From Fulvivirga sp. (GTDB lineage: Bacteria; Bacteroidota; Bacteroidia; Cytophagales; Cyclobacteriaceae): a DNA stretch of 64,000 nt. Shown one piece after another: positions 44,085-54,273 of the stretch (position 1 is its first letter; each line of letters begins with the position of its first letter). Under the pieces are notes generated by a model. The model saw only the letters and a program-made list of their open reading frames with translations, did not search any database and was not told the origin of the DNA. Where the stretch lies: the NCBI GenBank assembly GCA_028280565.1, contig JANQLQ010000057.1, positions 1-64,000 on the forward strand. Reading direction: 5' to 3'. A program made the position numbers and the translations under genes.

Positions 44085-45254
44085 ATGAAAAATTCAATCT
44101 ACTTAACATTTATGTTCGCATTAGTGGCCTCTATGGCAGCGGGTCAAGGAACAACAAATCCGGTTACCCTAACGGGAGCGGATTCAACGAGGAGGGTGAT
44201 CACAACAGCCGTGCCGTTCTTAAGCATTACGCCGGACGCACGAGCTGGGGGTATGGGAGATGTAGGAGTAGCAACTAGTCCTGATGCTAATTCTGTGCAT
44301 TGGAACCCGGCTAAACTTGCGTTCATAGAAAATGACATTGGATTTTCAATAAGCTATACCCCTTGGTTAGGCAAGATCATTAACGACATGTCCATAGCCT
44401 ATCTATCAGGCTATTACAAATTTACAAAAGAGCAAGCGGTGGCCGTGAGTATGAGGTATTTTGATCTCGGGGAGATCATTTTCACGGAAAATGCAAATGA
44501 CGAAGGTACCCCCTTCAACCCACGTGAGTTTGCCTTTGATGTTACTTATTCAAGAGCTCTTAGCCAAGACCTTGGGATAGGGATTGTAGCGCGATATATG
44601 CACTCGAACCTCACCGGAAGCTTTTCTTCAGGCGGAGTGGAAGCACGGCCGGGGAATAGCGTAGCGGCTGACTTAGCGATATACTACAACAAAGACCTCG
44701 CCCTAGGCGGCAGTAGCAGTAATTTGGCTTTGGGCGCCAATCTCTCCAATATCGGGGCTAAGATCACCTATTCGGATGAAAACAACGAAGATCCCATTCC
44801 CACTAATTTAAGACTAGGAGGGGCACTGACCACCGATCTTGATCCTTACAATAAAATAACTTTTGGACTGGATTTTAATAAACTACTAGTTCCTAGCCCG
44901 CAATTTGACGGCAGTGAAGATGATCTTTCTCTCCTCGGCGGTATGTTCGGATCATTTAGTGACGCTGAAGACGGCTTCAGCGAAGAACTGCAAGAAGTGA
45001 CCGTTTCAGCAGGGGCGGAATATTGGTATAACGATAAGTTTGCGGCAAGACTCGGTTATTTTTATGAAGCAGAAGATAAAGGGAATCGTAAATACCTTAC
45101 CGTGGGCCTCGGTTTTAGATACCAAGTTTTCGGTATCGACTTCGCCTACCTTGTGCCCCAGGAGCAGGAACATCCACTAGCGGAGACCCTTCGATTTTCC
45201 CTATTGTTCAATTTTGACAAAAGCGAGGCCGAAGAGGAGTCTGTCATTGATTAA
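44085..45254 (+). CDS. porV: Type IX secretion system outer membrane protein PorV
   Basis: The 389-residue protein has a signal peptide ending in AAGQG. It forms a FadL-type 14-strand outer-membrane barrel with the diagnostic FLSITPDARAGGMGDVGVATSPDANSVHWNPAK stretch (about 45-78). PorV binds the sorting domain and hands cargo from the translocon SprA to PorU. It overlaps the following M16 gene by one base (TAATG), so the three genes porU-porV-M16 are likely one operon. Confidence 0.95.
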   Translation: MKNSIYLTFMFALVASMAAGQGTTNPVTLTGADSTRRVITTAVPFLSITPDARAGGMGDVGVATSPDANSVHWNPAKLAFIENDIGFSISYTPWLGKIINDMSIAYLSGYYKFTKEQAVAVSMRYFDLGEIIFTENANDEGTPFNPREFAFDVTYSRALSQDLGIGIVARYMHSNLTGSFSSGGVEARPGNSVAADLAIYYNKDLALGGSSSNLALGANLSNIGAKITYSDENNEDPIPTNLRLGGALTTDLDPYNKITFGLDFNKLLVPSPQFDGSEDDLSLLGGMFGSFSDAEDGFSEELQEVTVSAGAEYWYNDKFAARLGYFYEAEDKGNRKYLTVGLGFRYQVFGIDFAYLVPQEQEHPLAETLRFSLLFNFDKSEAEEESVID

Positions 45255-46510
45255 TGCTTGATCGTAGCCGTCCACCCCGGCAATATGCCGTATCGAAGGT
45301 GGACTTCCAGCACGTTATAACCGAAAAGCTTGATCCAGGGATTACTTTCCATTTTTTGGAAAGTGGGGATCAGCCTGTGGTAAAGTTAGAAGCCCTTTTC
45401 CCTAAGGGAGGTGCGTGGTTTGAACAGAAACGCGGGGTAGCTTTGCTGTGTTTAACCATGCTGAGAGAGGGCACCCGCTCCTACTCATCAAAGCAGATAT
45501 CCGGTACGCTTGCCGCTCATGGTGCCTTCTTAGACATTAATCCCGGGTTGGATTACACCAGTATAGCACTGTACTGCCTGGATCGTCACTTAGAAAAGTT
45601 GCTGCCCTTGTTTGTAGAGATGATAGACTCTCCTTCTTTTGAGGAAGGCGAGCTCAACTTACAAAAGGACCAGCAGGTAGCCCAGCTCCAGGTGAGGAAC
45701 AAAAAAAACAATATTGTCGCTAGCAAAAGACTTAGGTCAATACTCTTTGGCGTCACCCATCCGTATGGGCGTATCTTGGATGAAAACGACATCCGGGCAA
45801 TATCGGCTGATGACTTACAAGCTTTTCATCGCGAAAATATGAAAGGTGATTTACAGCTATTCCTGTCAGGCGCTCCATCAGCGCAGTCCATAGCGGCTTT
45901 AAAATCCTCTTTCAATTCCTGGACACTCGAACATAGGATGATCCAAAAGCGGGACCTTCCTCCTACGGCTACACAGAACAATGGCAATCATGAATCAGTA
46001 CAAGCCTCTATTCGTATTGGTAAAGTTACCTTGGAAAAAACCCATACAGATTATGTTCCTTTGCTAATTACCAACCACCTGCTGGGAGGTTATTTTGGCT
46101 CCAGGCTCATGAAAAATATACGGGAAGATAAAGGATTGACTTACGGGATAAGCTCCAGTGTGATCCCTTTGAAAAATGGTTCATACTGGGCGTTAGGAGC
46201 AGAAGTGAATGTAAAGCTCCTGGACCAAGCGCTCAATGAGACCAAGAAAGAGGTGAGATCATTGGCTGAATTTAATGACATCAACGAACTCGAAACGGCT
46301 AAAACACAGCTAATGGGAAGCTTTCAATCCGAGATCAATTCCCCTTTCCAGCTTTTGGAAAAATTTAAGAACGTCCACTTACATGGAATGGACTACGATT
46401 ATTATAACCGCTACTTTTCAGCCCTGCAGCAGTTCAATTGTGAAAACGTTAGGGAAATATCACAAAAATACCTGTCTACGGAGGATTGGACAGAAGTAGT
46501 AGTGTATTAG
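45254..46510 (+). CDS. M16-family metallopeptidase homologue lacking the zinc motif
   Basis: The 418-residue protein has two M16 domains (about 20-215 and 220-418). The inverted zinc motif HxxEH is absent from its normal place: the stretch reads GVALLCLTMLREGT, with no His or Glu in the five-residue window. The Arg/Tyr substrate-binding pair of the C-terminal half seems present in NIREDKGLTYGISS. It therefore resembles the non-catalytic partner of a heterodimeric M16B peptidase. It has no signal peptide and is translationally coupled to porV. Confidence 0.9.
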   Translation: MLDRSRPPRQYAVSKVDFQHVITEKLDPGITFHFLESGDQPVVKLEALFPKGGAWFEQKRGVALLCLTMLREGTRSYSSKQISGTLAAHGAFLDINPGLDYTSIALYCLDRHLEKLLPLFVEMIDSPSFEEGELNLQKDQQVAQLQVRNKKNNIVASKRLRSILFGVTHPYGRILDENDIRAISADDLQAFHRENMKGDLQLFLSGAPSAQSIAALKSSFNSWTLEHRMIQKRDLPPTATQNNGNHESVQASIRIGKVTLEKTHTDYVPLLITNHLLGGYFGSRLMKNIREDKGLTYGISSSVIPLKNGSYWALGAEVNVKLLDQALNETKKEVRSLAEFNDINELETAKTQLMGSFQSEINSPFQLLEKFKNVHLHGMDYDYYNRYFSALQQFNCENVREISQKYLSTEDWTEVVVY

Positions 46511-47069
46511 TGTCCCGTTACGTTAACGACGGGTACATAACGAATATGTTCGAGGTATTGGGAAGATCTCTTTATCAGTAGGCAAAATAGGGGTTTGCCG
46601 ATTGTTTATTGCCGACTGTTGAGTTTAATCAAGGAACCTAAAAACCGGAGTTTTAAAATCACTGTAGCCTAGACTAAAATGAGGTTTAGCATGATTTCGC
46701 AGTCTTTGAACTGGGGATTAGCTTCCGTTCTACGACCCAGCAGATTCCGGCTCTCGCCATTAGCCCTCCCACAGCCACCGGCACGGAATGACGTTCATTT
46801 TTTAATCGAGTCCAGGTTAAAAAATAATTTAACCATCAAAGTGTGGAACTGGCAAACGGAGAAATCCATAACCCGGCTCTTTTTAGCGAAAAGACCCAAC
46901 GTGTAAGGGTTTCATTTCATGATAAAGTATAGATCCAATGTTCTACACTGCCTCTACGAACAACCTACTCAAGACTCACGACTCAATACTATGGACTAAA
47001 TAGTACCCCAAGTTGACTTTTTATTGCTAAATGATGGATTACTCCAAAGTAGACTGCAAGCCCTCTTTA
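46511..47069. other. Convergent intergenic region with B repeat
   Basis: The first 110 bases hold the B repeat (46546-46622). A 75-codon open frame at 46679-46906 is weakly supported: composition is irregular and it has no start context. The remaining bases up to 47069 have nothing recognisable. Confidence 0.55.
46546..46622 (+). repeat. Repeat family B, copy 3 (degenerate heptamer hairpin)
   Basis: GAGGTATTGGGAAGATCTC is followed by CAGTAGGCAAAA and then TTTGCCGATTGTTTATTGCC, with the 7-bp units TTGCCGA repeated in the right arm. Same orientation as the other two copies, 36 bases after the M16 stop codon, in a convergent gap. Confidence 0.7.
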
Positions 47070-48026
47070 CTACGCAGACTTTCTCAACTGGGATACCGTG
47101 ATCTCCTTCTGCTTCAGTTGATTGGCTAGTTTTTTGGCATGTTGTTTATTTTTGGAATATTTTACATGATCAGGCACCCCTTTCAGGTCATGTATGAGCC
47201 CCATCCAGCTTAATACTTTTAACCCATAATAAGTAATGTCGATTTCCCACCAGAAGAAGCCTTGCCGCGCGGCCACCTCGTAGTAGTGATGATTGTTATG
47301 CCAACCTTCACCGAGGGTCAATAGGGCCAGCCATAGGCTATTCTTGGATTCGTCACCTGATTCATAGCGCTGCTTGCCAAACTTATGCATGATAGAGTTA
47401 ATGGAAAAGGTACCATGGTATGTGATGATCGTACTCAAAAAGAAGCCGACAAATAACGTAGACAACCCATGATGTGTAAACATAAGCAAGGGGCTGCCTC
47501 CATTTACCCAAGCGCCCAAAGCCGTCACTAAAACAGCTAGTGTGACGGGTGGCACCAAGTAGTGCTTGTTTAACCATACTAGCTCCGGGTATTTGGCATA
47601 GTCGCCTATCGTTTTATAGTCTGTTTCCTTATAGTCGGGCCCTATGATCCATCCTACATGTGAGTACCAAAACCCATACAGCTTCATAGAATGGGGATCT
47701 TCGGGGGTGTCACTATGCCGGTGATGATGCCTGTGGTGCGCCGCCCACCATAGCGCGCCCTTCTGGGCTGAAGTTTGGGCAAGGAAAGCGATCACAAATT
47801 GGAACCAGCGTGAGGTCTTGTACGATTTATGTGCAAAATAGCGATGGTACCCTCCCGTGATCCAAAACATACGAAAAAAGTACAGGAAAGCACAAATGAT
47901 CCAATCAAATAGGGTAGCACCGGTCCATAGGGCCGCTAAGGGAAGTAAATGTACGATCAAGAAAGCTATTTCTTGTTTGAGGATGGGTTTTTTCCTGTTT
48001 TCCAATACGACCGTTTCCTGTGCCAT
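47070..48026 (-). CDS. Acyl-CoA/acyl-lipid desaturase
   Basis: The 318-residue integral membrane protein is a delta-9-type fatty acid desaturase. Its three histidine boxes bind a di-iron centre: HRYFAH (61-66), HHRHHHRH (97-104) and GWHNNHH (241-247). About four membrane segments surround them. It introduces a double bond into acyl chains and so tunes membrane fluidity. The minus-strand -7 element TACTTTTG at 48054-48061 is 27 bases upstream. An inverted repeat at 48097-48126 may be an operator. Confidence 0.94.
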   Translation of the reverse strand: MAQETVVLENRKKPILKQEIAFLIVHLLPLAALWTGATLFDWIICAFLYFFRMFWITGGYHRYFAHKSYKTSRWFQFVIAFLAQTSAQKGALWWAAHHRHHHRHSDTPEDPHSMKLYGFWYSHVGWIIGPDYKETDYKTIGDYAKYPELVWLNKHYLVPPVTLAVLVTALGAWVNGGSPLLMFTHHGLSTLFVGFFLSTIITYHGTFSINSIMHKFGKQRYESGDESKNSLWLALLTLGEGWHNNHHYYEVAARQGFFWWEIDITYYGLKVLSWMGLIHDLKGVPDHVKYSKNKQHAKKLANQLKQKEITVSQLRKSA

Positions 48027-48053
48027 TTTATTATTTTATTGTCTCAGATTCTG

Positions 48054-48061
48054 CAAAAGTA
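48054..48061 (-). promoter_or_regulatory. Putative -7 element for the desaturase
   Basis: Minus-strand TACTTTTG, an exact match to TAnnTTTG, 27 bases upstream of the ATG. Confidence 0.5.
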
Positions 48062-48281
48062 GGTATTTCCTACCATAGTAAGACTACCATTCCGTTAACC
48101 TAACGATGAAATCAACAGATTAGGTTCCAAGATTGTTATCGTCAAAGAAGAGAGTATTTCGTTAAGTTGAGAATTACAAAAATTCTACCCGGTCTAAATC
48201 CTTGTATCGCTGAAATTGACGGAATGATTACAATGATCAAAATCAATAGCACAGAATTTATGGAGAAGCGACTACGGGACT

Positions 48282-48313
48282 AAAAAAGAAGGCTGCCTTT
48301 TTTAAGACAGCCT
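48282..48313 (-). terminator. Terminator of the lipoprotein operon
   Basis: On the minus strand AGGCTGTC pairs with GGCAGCCT (one G-T) and is followed by TCTTTTTT. It lies 35 bases after the stop codon at 48348. Confidence 0.75.
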
Positions 48314-48347
48314 CCTGTTATGTTCAAGCGATTTACGAAGTTTCCCG

Positions 48348-49484
48348 TTATTCAATTTCTCCCAGGACAGTCCCGGTGCCATAAGTAACGCTGGCATCCA
48401 GCACCTCGCCACTCCTAAGCCAAAAAGTTCTATTCCGTACAAGCTGATCACAACCTGTGAACAAGAATTTCGGATGTGTTGTACTCACGTTTTGGTTAGG
48501 TTCGTAATCAGGATATCCAAATCCGTCATTTTGAATATCATAATCATAGATAATACGATTAGCAGGAAATGAACACCCATTGGATCGAAAACCTGCAAAG
48601 AGATTTATGGATGCATTACTTCCTCCTCCAGGCGAATTGATAGAAACAGGATACGTAAGATTATAACCATAGCCTATATCTCCTAGCTCAATGTCAACTA
48701 TTTCGCCAAATTCTACCACCAAAGCCTTAATGTACGCTTGCCTGTTAGGGTTCCAACCTGAAACAGGAGGACCAACGGTTGCCTGTATGTTTGCCGTATT
48801 GGGGAGGGCAGTAGCAGCTTCATAAGGTTGAAACACTGTACCTCGTGCCGTCCTTATCTCAATACCTGTTTCTTCAACCAAGGCTATTCTCTGGTCAAAC
48901 TGCACGCCTGGGAAAAACAAAGAAATTGAGCGTCCGTCAGAACTTGTGGGTATCATTAATGAATAATTTCCTTCATTATCCGTAACCGCTTGGGCTAACG
49001 GCTCGTTCCCGGCAAAAGCACTGATCGTTAAACCGGCAATGACTTCCGGCTCTTCTGTGGTCAAATCCGTTTGTATTTGAACTTGACCTGTAATGGTAGC
49101 TGCCTCATCTTCACTGAAAAGTCTTACGCTAACATTGTCTGTAGTTCCCCTACCCTCGTTGAAAAACGAGACTTCCCTGGAAAAATCAAAATATCCTTCC
49201 CGAGAAACTTGCATGCGTACGTCACCTTGTTGGACTTCTTGAAAAAAGGCCAACCCGTCGTTGTTAGTCTCCGACGATACCGGTCCACCGGCTAAAGACA
49301 ACGTCACAGTAGCTCCCGCAATAGCACGTCCGCTACCTTCCTCGCTCACTAGTACATAGACAGAAGAGTTCCTGGATGCCAGTTCCATAACGTCTTCTTC
49401 AGAGAGTCCATCATCATCACAACTGACAATGAACGTACCCATGACCAGCATAGCTAGTAGTAGATATATTCCTTTTTTTTGCAT
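48348..49484 (-). CDS. Putative surface lipoprotein with carboxypeptidase-regulatory-like domains
   Basis: The 378-residue product has a lipoprotein signal (MLVMGTFIVSC) followed directly by DDDG, the acidic tail typical of Bacteroidota lipoproteins that are carried to the cell surface. Two carboxypeptidase-regulatory-like (Ig-like) beta domains follow at about 40-115 and 128-210, then a beta-rich C-terminal domain that ends in ASVTYGTGTVLG. It is a paralogue of the next gene: same order, same C-terminal motif. The two genes and a beta-barrel protein form an operon-like cluster. Function is unknown. Confidence 0.85.
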   Translation of the reverse strand: MQKKGIYLLLAMLVMGTFIVSCDDDGLSEEDVMELASRNSSVYVLVSEEGSGRAIAGATVTLSLAGGPVSSETNNDGLAFFQEVQQGDVRMQVSREGYFDFSREVSFFNEGRGTTDNVSVRLFSEDEAATITGQVQIQTDLTTEEPEVIAGLTISAFAGNEPLAQAVTDNEGNYSLMIPTSSDGRSISLFFPGVQFDQRIALVEETGIEIRTARGTVFQPYEAATALPNTANIQATVGPPVSGWNPNRQAYIKALVVEFGEIVDIELGDIGYGYNLTYPVSINSPGGGSNASINLFAGFRSNGCSFPANRIIYDYDIQNDGFGYPDYEPNQNVSTTHPKFLFTGCDQLVRNRTFWLRSGEVLDASVTYGTGTVLGEIE

Positions 49485-49545
49485 TCTAATTCTTTCAAGT
49501 CATTAATACTTTATGAACCATTGCTGGTCAACGCGTTTTGGAGTT

Positions 49546-50691
49546 CTACTGGATACGCTGACTCCTGAAAGTCCCGGTACCATAATCCCCGTTTACTGTC
49601 AATATCTCAGCAGTTCGTACTTCTACGAAGAAATCAAAGTTTGGACCTGCCTGTTGCGCACTATTTGCCTCAAAAAAAGTTGGATAGCCAGTACCGCCAT
49701 CGTTGATATCCGCGAATATAGAAAGCTGACCATTAGAACCAACCTCCACAGGGATCGTAATATCTGCACCCGTACCCCCGAATAATGAAGTAATCGTAAC
49801 GGCTACTTCAGAGCCGGTGTAACCTGATCCTGTATTAAACACATTAATGTTAGTAATAACCCCATCACTGGATGTATTAACATTTGTGATAATCGCACGT
49901 CGCCCGTTTGCAGGCGCTGGAACAGCTGCTACCAAAGAAGGAACAGAAGGCACATCTACAGATGAGCCACGCGGATTAAAAACTGTGGAAATATTATCTA
50001 TGGACGGAAGTGTTTCAGGAAAATCAAGATCACCTTCGTTACCATTTTTTGCAATCCTTTGATCCAGCGTAAGGGTTTCATAGGTTAGTTCGTAATTGAT
50101 ACCATTGCTTGTGGCAGGGACTACAAGTTCATAAAATCCATTAGCGTCCGTAGTAGCTGTGATTTCAATTACATTGATCCCATTGAGGTCGTCAATGTCC
50201 AAAATAGCCGTTACTTCGGTTCCTTCAGGTACTATTTCCGTATCTTCATTGGTAACATCAGTTTCAATCTCTAGCCTTCCTGTGATTGTACCCGTGTTTT
50301 CTGTAAGAGATAGTACAGGGATAGTCTCGGTACGCTGTCCTTGCCTGAAATTAGTAACATTGACGCTCACAAGGCGCTGCACAGTGGTATAGTTTTCCCT
50401 ACTGACGGTGACAGGAATGCTACCCCCAATCTCAATATCCGTAAAGGTGGCTACACCTTGTTCGTTAGTAGTGCCGCTAATGGTAGTTCCATCTTGCACA
50501 ACCGAAACACTAACATCTTGGAGTGATGTAGTATTAAAGAAATCTATCACGTGAATAGAAAGATCAATGGTCTGCTGCGCATTTAAAGCGTCTTCTTCGG
50601 TGAAATCATCATCACAAGCGGTGAAGATTCCAGCTATAAATAAACAAGACAAAAGGGTGGTTATAATTGTCTTTTTCGTATTGTAATTCAT
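49546..50691 (-). CDS. Paralogous putative surface lipoprotein
   Basis: The 381-residue product has a lipobox (FIAGIFTAC) followed by DDDFTEEDA, again an acidic surface-export-like tail. Two carboxypeptidase-regulatory-like domains at about 40-130 and 135-215 are followed by a repeat-like C-terminal part (NVFNTGSGYTGSEV, DINDGGTGYPTF) ending in TVNGDYGTGTF, which matches the neighbouring paralogue's TYGTGTV. The intergenic gap between them is 61 bases. Tandem duplication is the simplest origin. Function is unknown. Confidence 0.85.
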   Translation of the reverse strand: MNYNTKKTIITTLLSCLFIAGIFTACDDDFTEEDALNAQQTIDLSIHVIDFFNTTSLQDVSVSVVQDGTTISGTTNEQGVATFTDIEIGGSIPVTVSRENYTTVQRLVSVNVTNFRQGQRTETIPVLSLTENTGTITGRLEIETDVTNEDTEIVPEGTEVTAILDIDDLNGINVIEITATTDANGFYELVVPATSNGINYELTYETLTLDQRIAKNGNEGDLDFPETLPSIDNISTVFNPRGSSVDVPSVPSLVAAVPAPANGRRAIITNVNTSSDGVITNINVFNTGSGYTGSEVAVTITSLFGGTGADITIPVEVGSNGQLSIFADINDGGTGYPTFFEANSAQQAGPNFDFFVEVRTAEILTVNGDYGTGTFRSQRIQ

Positions 50692-50749
50692 GGTACTGTA
50701 GGTTTTTAAAAACTTTAAAAAATTGTTGGTTAATGAATAAGGTATTTGG

Positions 50750-51469
50750 TTAAAATTGGATACCGATGGTCAAGGCGAAAGCATTGCTCGTTATATCTTC
50801 GGTGACCTCGTTAAAATCAATGTAACTGTAGGATTCTTTGATCGGGGTGATCCCATATTTATAGGTACCATTGATCACGATTTCCCGATCTCCTTGGAAA
50901 GGGAACTCGAATTGGAATCCTGCGGCCGCTCCGAATTGGAACATCTCGTACTGGTCGGTAACCACATCATCACCGGAAGCGGTAGTGTAAACACGGCCAT
51001 CGATCACACCCGTGCGCTCGTAGCTCTCCGTAGCTGCAAAATTAATGTCAGCGTACGGTCCTAGCAGGAAACTGGGAGATATTGAACCTGAAAACGGTGT
51101 GATCTTGGCTTGAAGCGGGATATAGACATTATGCAATATCACGTTGGCGTCTTTCACATTCCTGGTGAGGAAATTGTCGGGAGCGCCAAACCTGGTGTCG
51201 TCAATAAATTGAACGTAGGATCCTCCTTGCTGGAAGTAGGCTACTTCGGCTTGGATGGCGACTAGGTCACTGAACTGGTAAGCGGCAAATCCGCCGGCAG
51301 TAACGCCAAGGTTTAAGCCAGTATGAGGCTGGGAGCTACTGAACGAACTCACTACAGGACCTAATTTGATCCCATAAGAAAACCCGCCAGCTACTTCTTG
51401 AGCGTAACTCGCTAGACTCCCTGTCAAAAACGTGATCCACACAAGGAGTTTGAGGGTAATTTTTATCAT
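50750..51469 (-). CDS. PorT-like outer membrane beta-barrel protein
   Basis: The 239-residue product has a signal peptide (MIKITLKLLVWITFLTGSLASYAQ) and an eight-strand OmpW/PorT-like barrel with the start GGFSYGIKLGPVVSSFS, internal strands such as NVILHNVYIPLQAKIT and FQFGAAAGFQFEFP, and the C-terminal strand NAFALTIGIQF ending in Phe. It lies 58 bases upstream of the two lipoprotein genes, on the same strand. It could act as an adhesin-like porin or as their surface partner; neither is shown. Confidence 0.87.
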   Translation of the reverse strand: MIKITLKLLVWITFLTGSLASYAQEVAGGFSYGIKLGPVVSSFSSSQPHTGLNLGVTAGGFAAYQFSDLVAIQAEVAYFQQGGSYVQFIDDTRFGAPDNFLTRNVKDANVILHNVYIPLQAKITPFSGSISPSFLLGPYADINFAATESYERTGVIDGRVYTTASGDDVVTDQYEMFQFGAAAGFQFEFPFQGDREIVINGTYKYGITPIKESYSYIDFNEVTEDITSNAFALTIGIQF

Positions 51470-51648
51470 ACTCTTGGATTAAATTAATAAATGTTGGAAC
51501 ATGCAATGCTTTACATTGCAAATTTTTAAAAGAATAGTTACATTTCAATATTGAAACTATGTAAAACTATCTTGTTTTTTTAAACCACCAAAAAATTATG
51601 GGATTAAATTCCACATAATCAGCCAATAAGATGCCTAGGTATGAAGTA

Positions 51649-54273
51649 TTAGTTCACCTTTCCCCCTTTTTGCGTGAGGGTTTGTTTGATCTCATTTAGC
51701 TTCAGCAATGCCTCTACCGGTGAGATGGTATTAATGTCAATGCTGTCCATCATTTCTTGGATGGTTTTGAAGCGAGGGTCCGCTTCGAAAAGGCTCATTT
51801 GGTAATTGGCTTTGGGCACTTCCTTCAGTTTTTCCGAAGTATCGTTTTTATGTTTATCCTTCTCCAGGAAACGCATGATCTCATTGGCCCTGATCACTAC
51901 TTTGTTGGGCATACCGGCGAGTTGAGCCACATGGATGCCAAAGCTATGCTCGCTGCCTCCTTCTTTCAGCTTTCGCATGAATAAGATCTTATCTCCCACC
52001 TCTTTCACAGATACATTGAAATTTTTGATCCTTGGAAAATCCTCGGTGAGCTGGTTGAGTTCGTGATAGTGGGTAGCAAAGAGTGTTTTTACCCGGTGGT
52101 CGAGGTGATTATGTAAGAACTCCACGATAGACCAGGCAATGGACACCCCGTCATAGGTACTGGTGCCACGTCCTATTTCGTCCATCAGCACCAGGCTACG
52201 ATCCGAAAGGTTGTTAAGAATGCTAGCCGTTTCGGTCATTTCTACCATAAAGGTAGACTCGCCCTTAGACAGGTTATCCGAGGCACCCACGCGTGTAAAA
52301 ACTTTATCGATCAAACCGATCTTAGCACCTCTAGCAGGAACAAACGATCCCATCTGGGCCATCAATACGACTAGGGCGGTTTGTCGCAAAAGAGCTGATT
52401 TTCCAGCCATGTTCGGCCCTGTGATGATCATGATCTGCTGTTCGTCATTATCCAGCAAAACATCATTAGGAACATAAACTTCACCTATGGGCAGTTGCTT
52501 TTCAATAACGGGGTGCCGGCCGTCTTTGATATCTATCACCGTAGAATCATTGACCTCGGGACGGGTATATTCGTTATCCGCCGCTACCTGGGCAAACGAA
52601 GTAAGACAATCCAACGTGGCCAGTACCCGGGCATTCTGTTGTACAGGGGTTACGTAATCGGCCGCATCAGCCACCAGGTCCTGGAAAAGCTTATGCTCAA
52701 GGACAATGAGCTTATCCTCTGCGCTTAATATTTTTTCTTCGTATACTTTCAGCTCTTCGGTAATGTACCGCTCTGCATTTACCAGCGTCTGCTTGCGTAT
52801 CCATTCGGCGGGTACTTTATCTTTGTGTGCATTACTTACCTCTAAGTAATATCCAAATACTTTGTTGTATGCTATTTTTAAAGAGGGAATACCCGTGCGT
52901 TCTACTTCCCTTTGCTGTACTTGGAGAAGGTAATCTTTACCGGAAAAAGCGATCTCTCGCAGTTCATCGAGTTCTGCATTGATCCCATCTTTCATAATGT
53001 TCCCCTGGTTGGATACGATAGGGACGTCTTCTTTAAGTTCTTTCTCTATCTTCTCCAAGAGAAACTCGCAGGTATTCATTTGGTCCGCAAGCTTTTTCAA
53101 CGGGGCAATATCGCTGCCCGAGAGTGAACTTTTAATAGGTATCGTATTTCGTAAGGCTTTTTTAAGCTGGAGCATCTCCCTGGGGTTGATACGCCCTACG
53201 GCTACCTTGGAAATAAGCCGCTCCAAATCGCCGATCTGCTTAAGACATCGCCGCGTTTCCTCTAACGGGTCGTGGTCATTGAAAAATGCCTCTACTACGG
53301 AAAGCCTCTCTTGGATCGCTGGAAGCTCTTTTAACGGGAGCACCATCCACTTTTTAAGCATCCTCGAGCCCATAGGGGTAACAGTATGGTCCAATATTTC
53401 TATCAACGGCACACCTCCATCATGTTGGGCATAGATCAATTCTAGGTTGCGGATCGTGAATTTATCCAACCAAACGTACTTGTCCTCGTCGATCCGCGAG
53501 ATGGATGAGATATGGGAAACCTCCTTGTGCTCCGTTTCTTCCAGGTAATGTAGCACCGCGCCAGAAGCAATGATAGCCTCTTCCATCCCTTCTATGCCAA
53601 ACCCCTTTAGCGAAGTGGTTTTAAAATGAGTAATAAGCTTTTCATAGCTAAAGCTGAAGTTGTAGATCCAATCATCCAACGTGTGCGTCAAGTATTCTTC
53701 CCGGAACAGGGCTTCGAATTCATCACGATTGGATTTGCAAAGGATCACTTCCGAGGGCCTGAACCCTTGGAAGAGTTTGGATACATATTCTTTTGATCCG
53801 AGGGCTGTCATAAACTCCCCGGTAGAAAGGTCAAGAAAGGATACGCCTGCTTGATTCTTTCCAAAGTACAAGGACGCCAAGAAATTATTAGTCTTCCGGT
53901 CAAGTACATTATCGTTGAAAGAAAGGCCGGGGGTGACCAGCTCCGTTACCCCGCGTTTAACAATCCCCTTTACAGATTTCGGGTCTTCTAACTGGTCACA
54001 GATCGCCACCCTGTTCCCTGCCCTCACTAACTTAGGCAGGTAGGTGTCCAGCGAGTGATGGGGAAAACCTGCCAGCTCTATATGCGAAGCTGCTCCATTC
54101 GCGCGTTTGGTCAGGACAATATCCAGTACTTTGCTCGCCCTGACGGCGTCTTCGCCGAACGTTTCGTAGAAATCTCCTACCCTAAAAAGCAGCAGTGCAC
54201 CCGGATACTTCGCCTTAATGGCGTTGTACTGCTTCATCAATGGGGTTTCTTTGGCTTCTTTGGCTTTGGTCAT
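51649..54273 (-). CDS. mutS: DNA mismatch repair protein MutS
   Basis: The 874-residue protein (start chosen at [15 protein letters not shown]; the 7 codons before it look spurious) recognises base mismatches and small loops. Domain I has the mismatch-contacting motif of the F-x-E type ([13 protein letters not shown]). The ATPase domain has P-loop [15 protein letters not shown] and [12 protein letters not shown], with [10 protein letters not shown] near the end. Length is normal. No mutL is adjacent. The gene is flanked by the beta-barrel gene downstream and a 450-base gap upstream. Confidence 0.96.
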   Translation of the reverse strand: MTKAKEAKETPLMKQYNAIKAKYPGALLLFRVGDFYETFGEDAVRASKVLDIVLTKRANGAASHIELAGFPHHSLDTYLPKLVRAGNRVAICDQLEDPKSVKGIVKRGVTELVTPGLSFNDNVLDRKTNNFLASLYFGKNQAGVSFLDLSTGEFMTALGSKEYVSKLFQGFRPSEVILCKSNRDEFEALFREEYLTHTLDDWIYNFSFSYEKLITHFKTTSLKGFGIEGMEEAIIASGAVLHYLEETEHKEVSHISSISRIDEDKYVWLDKFTIRNLELIYAQHDGGVPLIEILDHTVTPMGSRMLKKWMVLPLKELPAIQERLSVVEAFFNDHDPLEETRRCLKQIGDLERLISKVAVGRINPREMLQLKKALRNTIPIKSSLSGSDIAPLKKLADQMNTCEFLLEKIEKELKEDVPIVSNQGNIMKDGINAELDELREIAFSGKDYLLQVQQREVERTGIPSLKIAYNKVFGYYLEVSNAHKDKVPAEWIRKQTLVNAERYITEELKVYEEKILSAEDKLIVLEHKLFQDLVADAADYVTPVQQNARVLATLDCLTSFAQVAADNEYTRPEVNDSTVIDIKDGRHPVIEKQLPIGEVYVPNDVLLDNDEQQIMIITGPNMAGKSALLRQTALVVLMAQMGSFVPARGAKIGLIDKVFTRVGASDNLSKGESTFMVEMTETASILNNLSDRSLVLMDEIGRGTSTYDGVSIAWSIVEFLHNHLDHRVKTLFATHYHELNQLTEDFPRIKNFNVSVKEVGDKILFMRKLKEGGSEHSFGIHVAQLAGMPNKVVIRANEIMRFLEKDKHKNDTSEKLKEVPKANYQMSLFEADPRFKTIQEMMDSIDINTISPVEALLKLNEIKQTLTQKGGKVN

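Larger units (their letters stand above)
48027..48347. promoter_or_regulatory. Desaturase upstream region
   Basis: This 321-base gap lies between the desaturase gene and the 3' end of the next minus-strand gene. It contains the desaturase -7 element (48054-48061), a 7-bp inverted repeat AACCTAA/TTAGGTT (48097-48103 and 48120-48126), and the terminator for the lipoprotein operon (48282-48313). No further gene is apparent. Confidence 0.5.

Noticed and set aside
46679-46906. A 75-codon open frame between the M16 gene and the desaturase
   Set aside because: No domain, no plausible start signal and proline/arginine-rich low complexity. Not supported.
4150-51640. CCTAGG palindromes just after several minus-strand genes (near 240, 4153, 5453 and 51634)
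   Set aside because: The hexamer occurs a similar number of times inside genes, near the random expectation; no structural context is shared.
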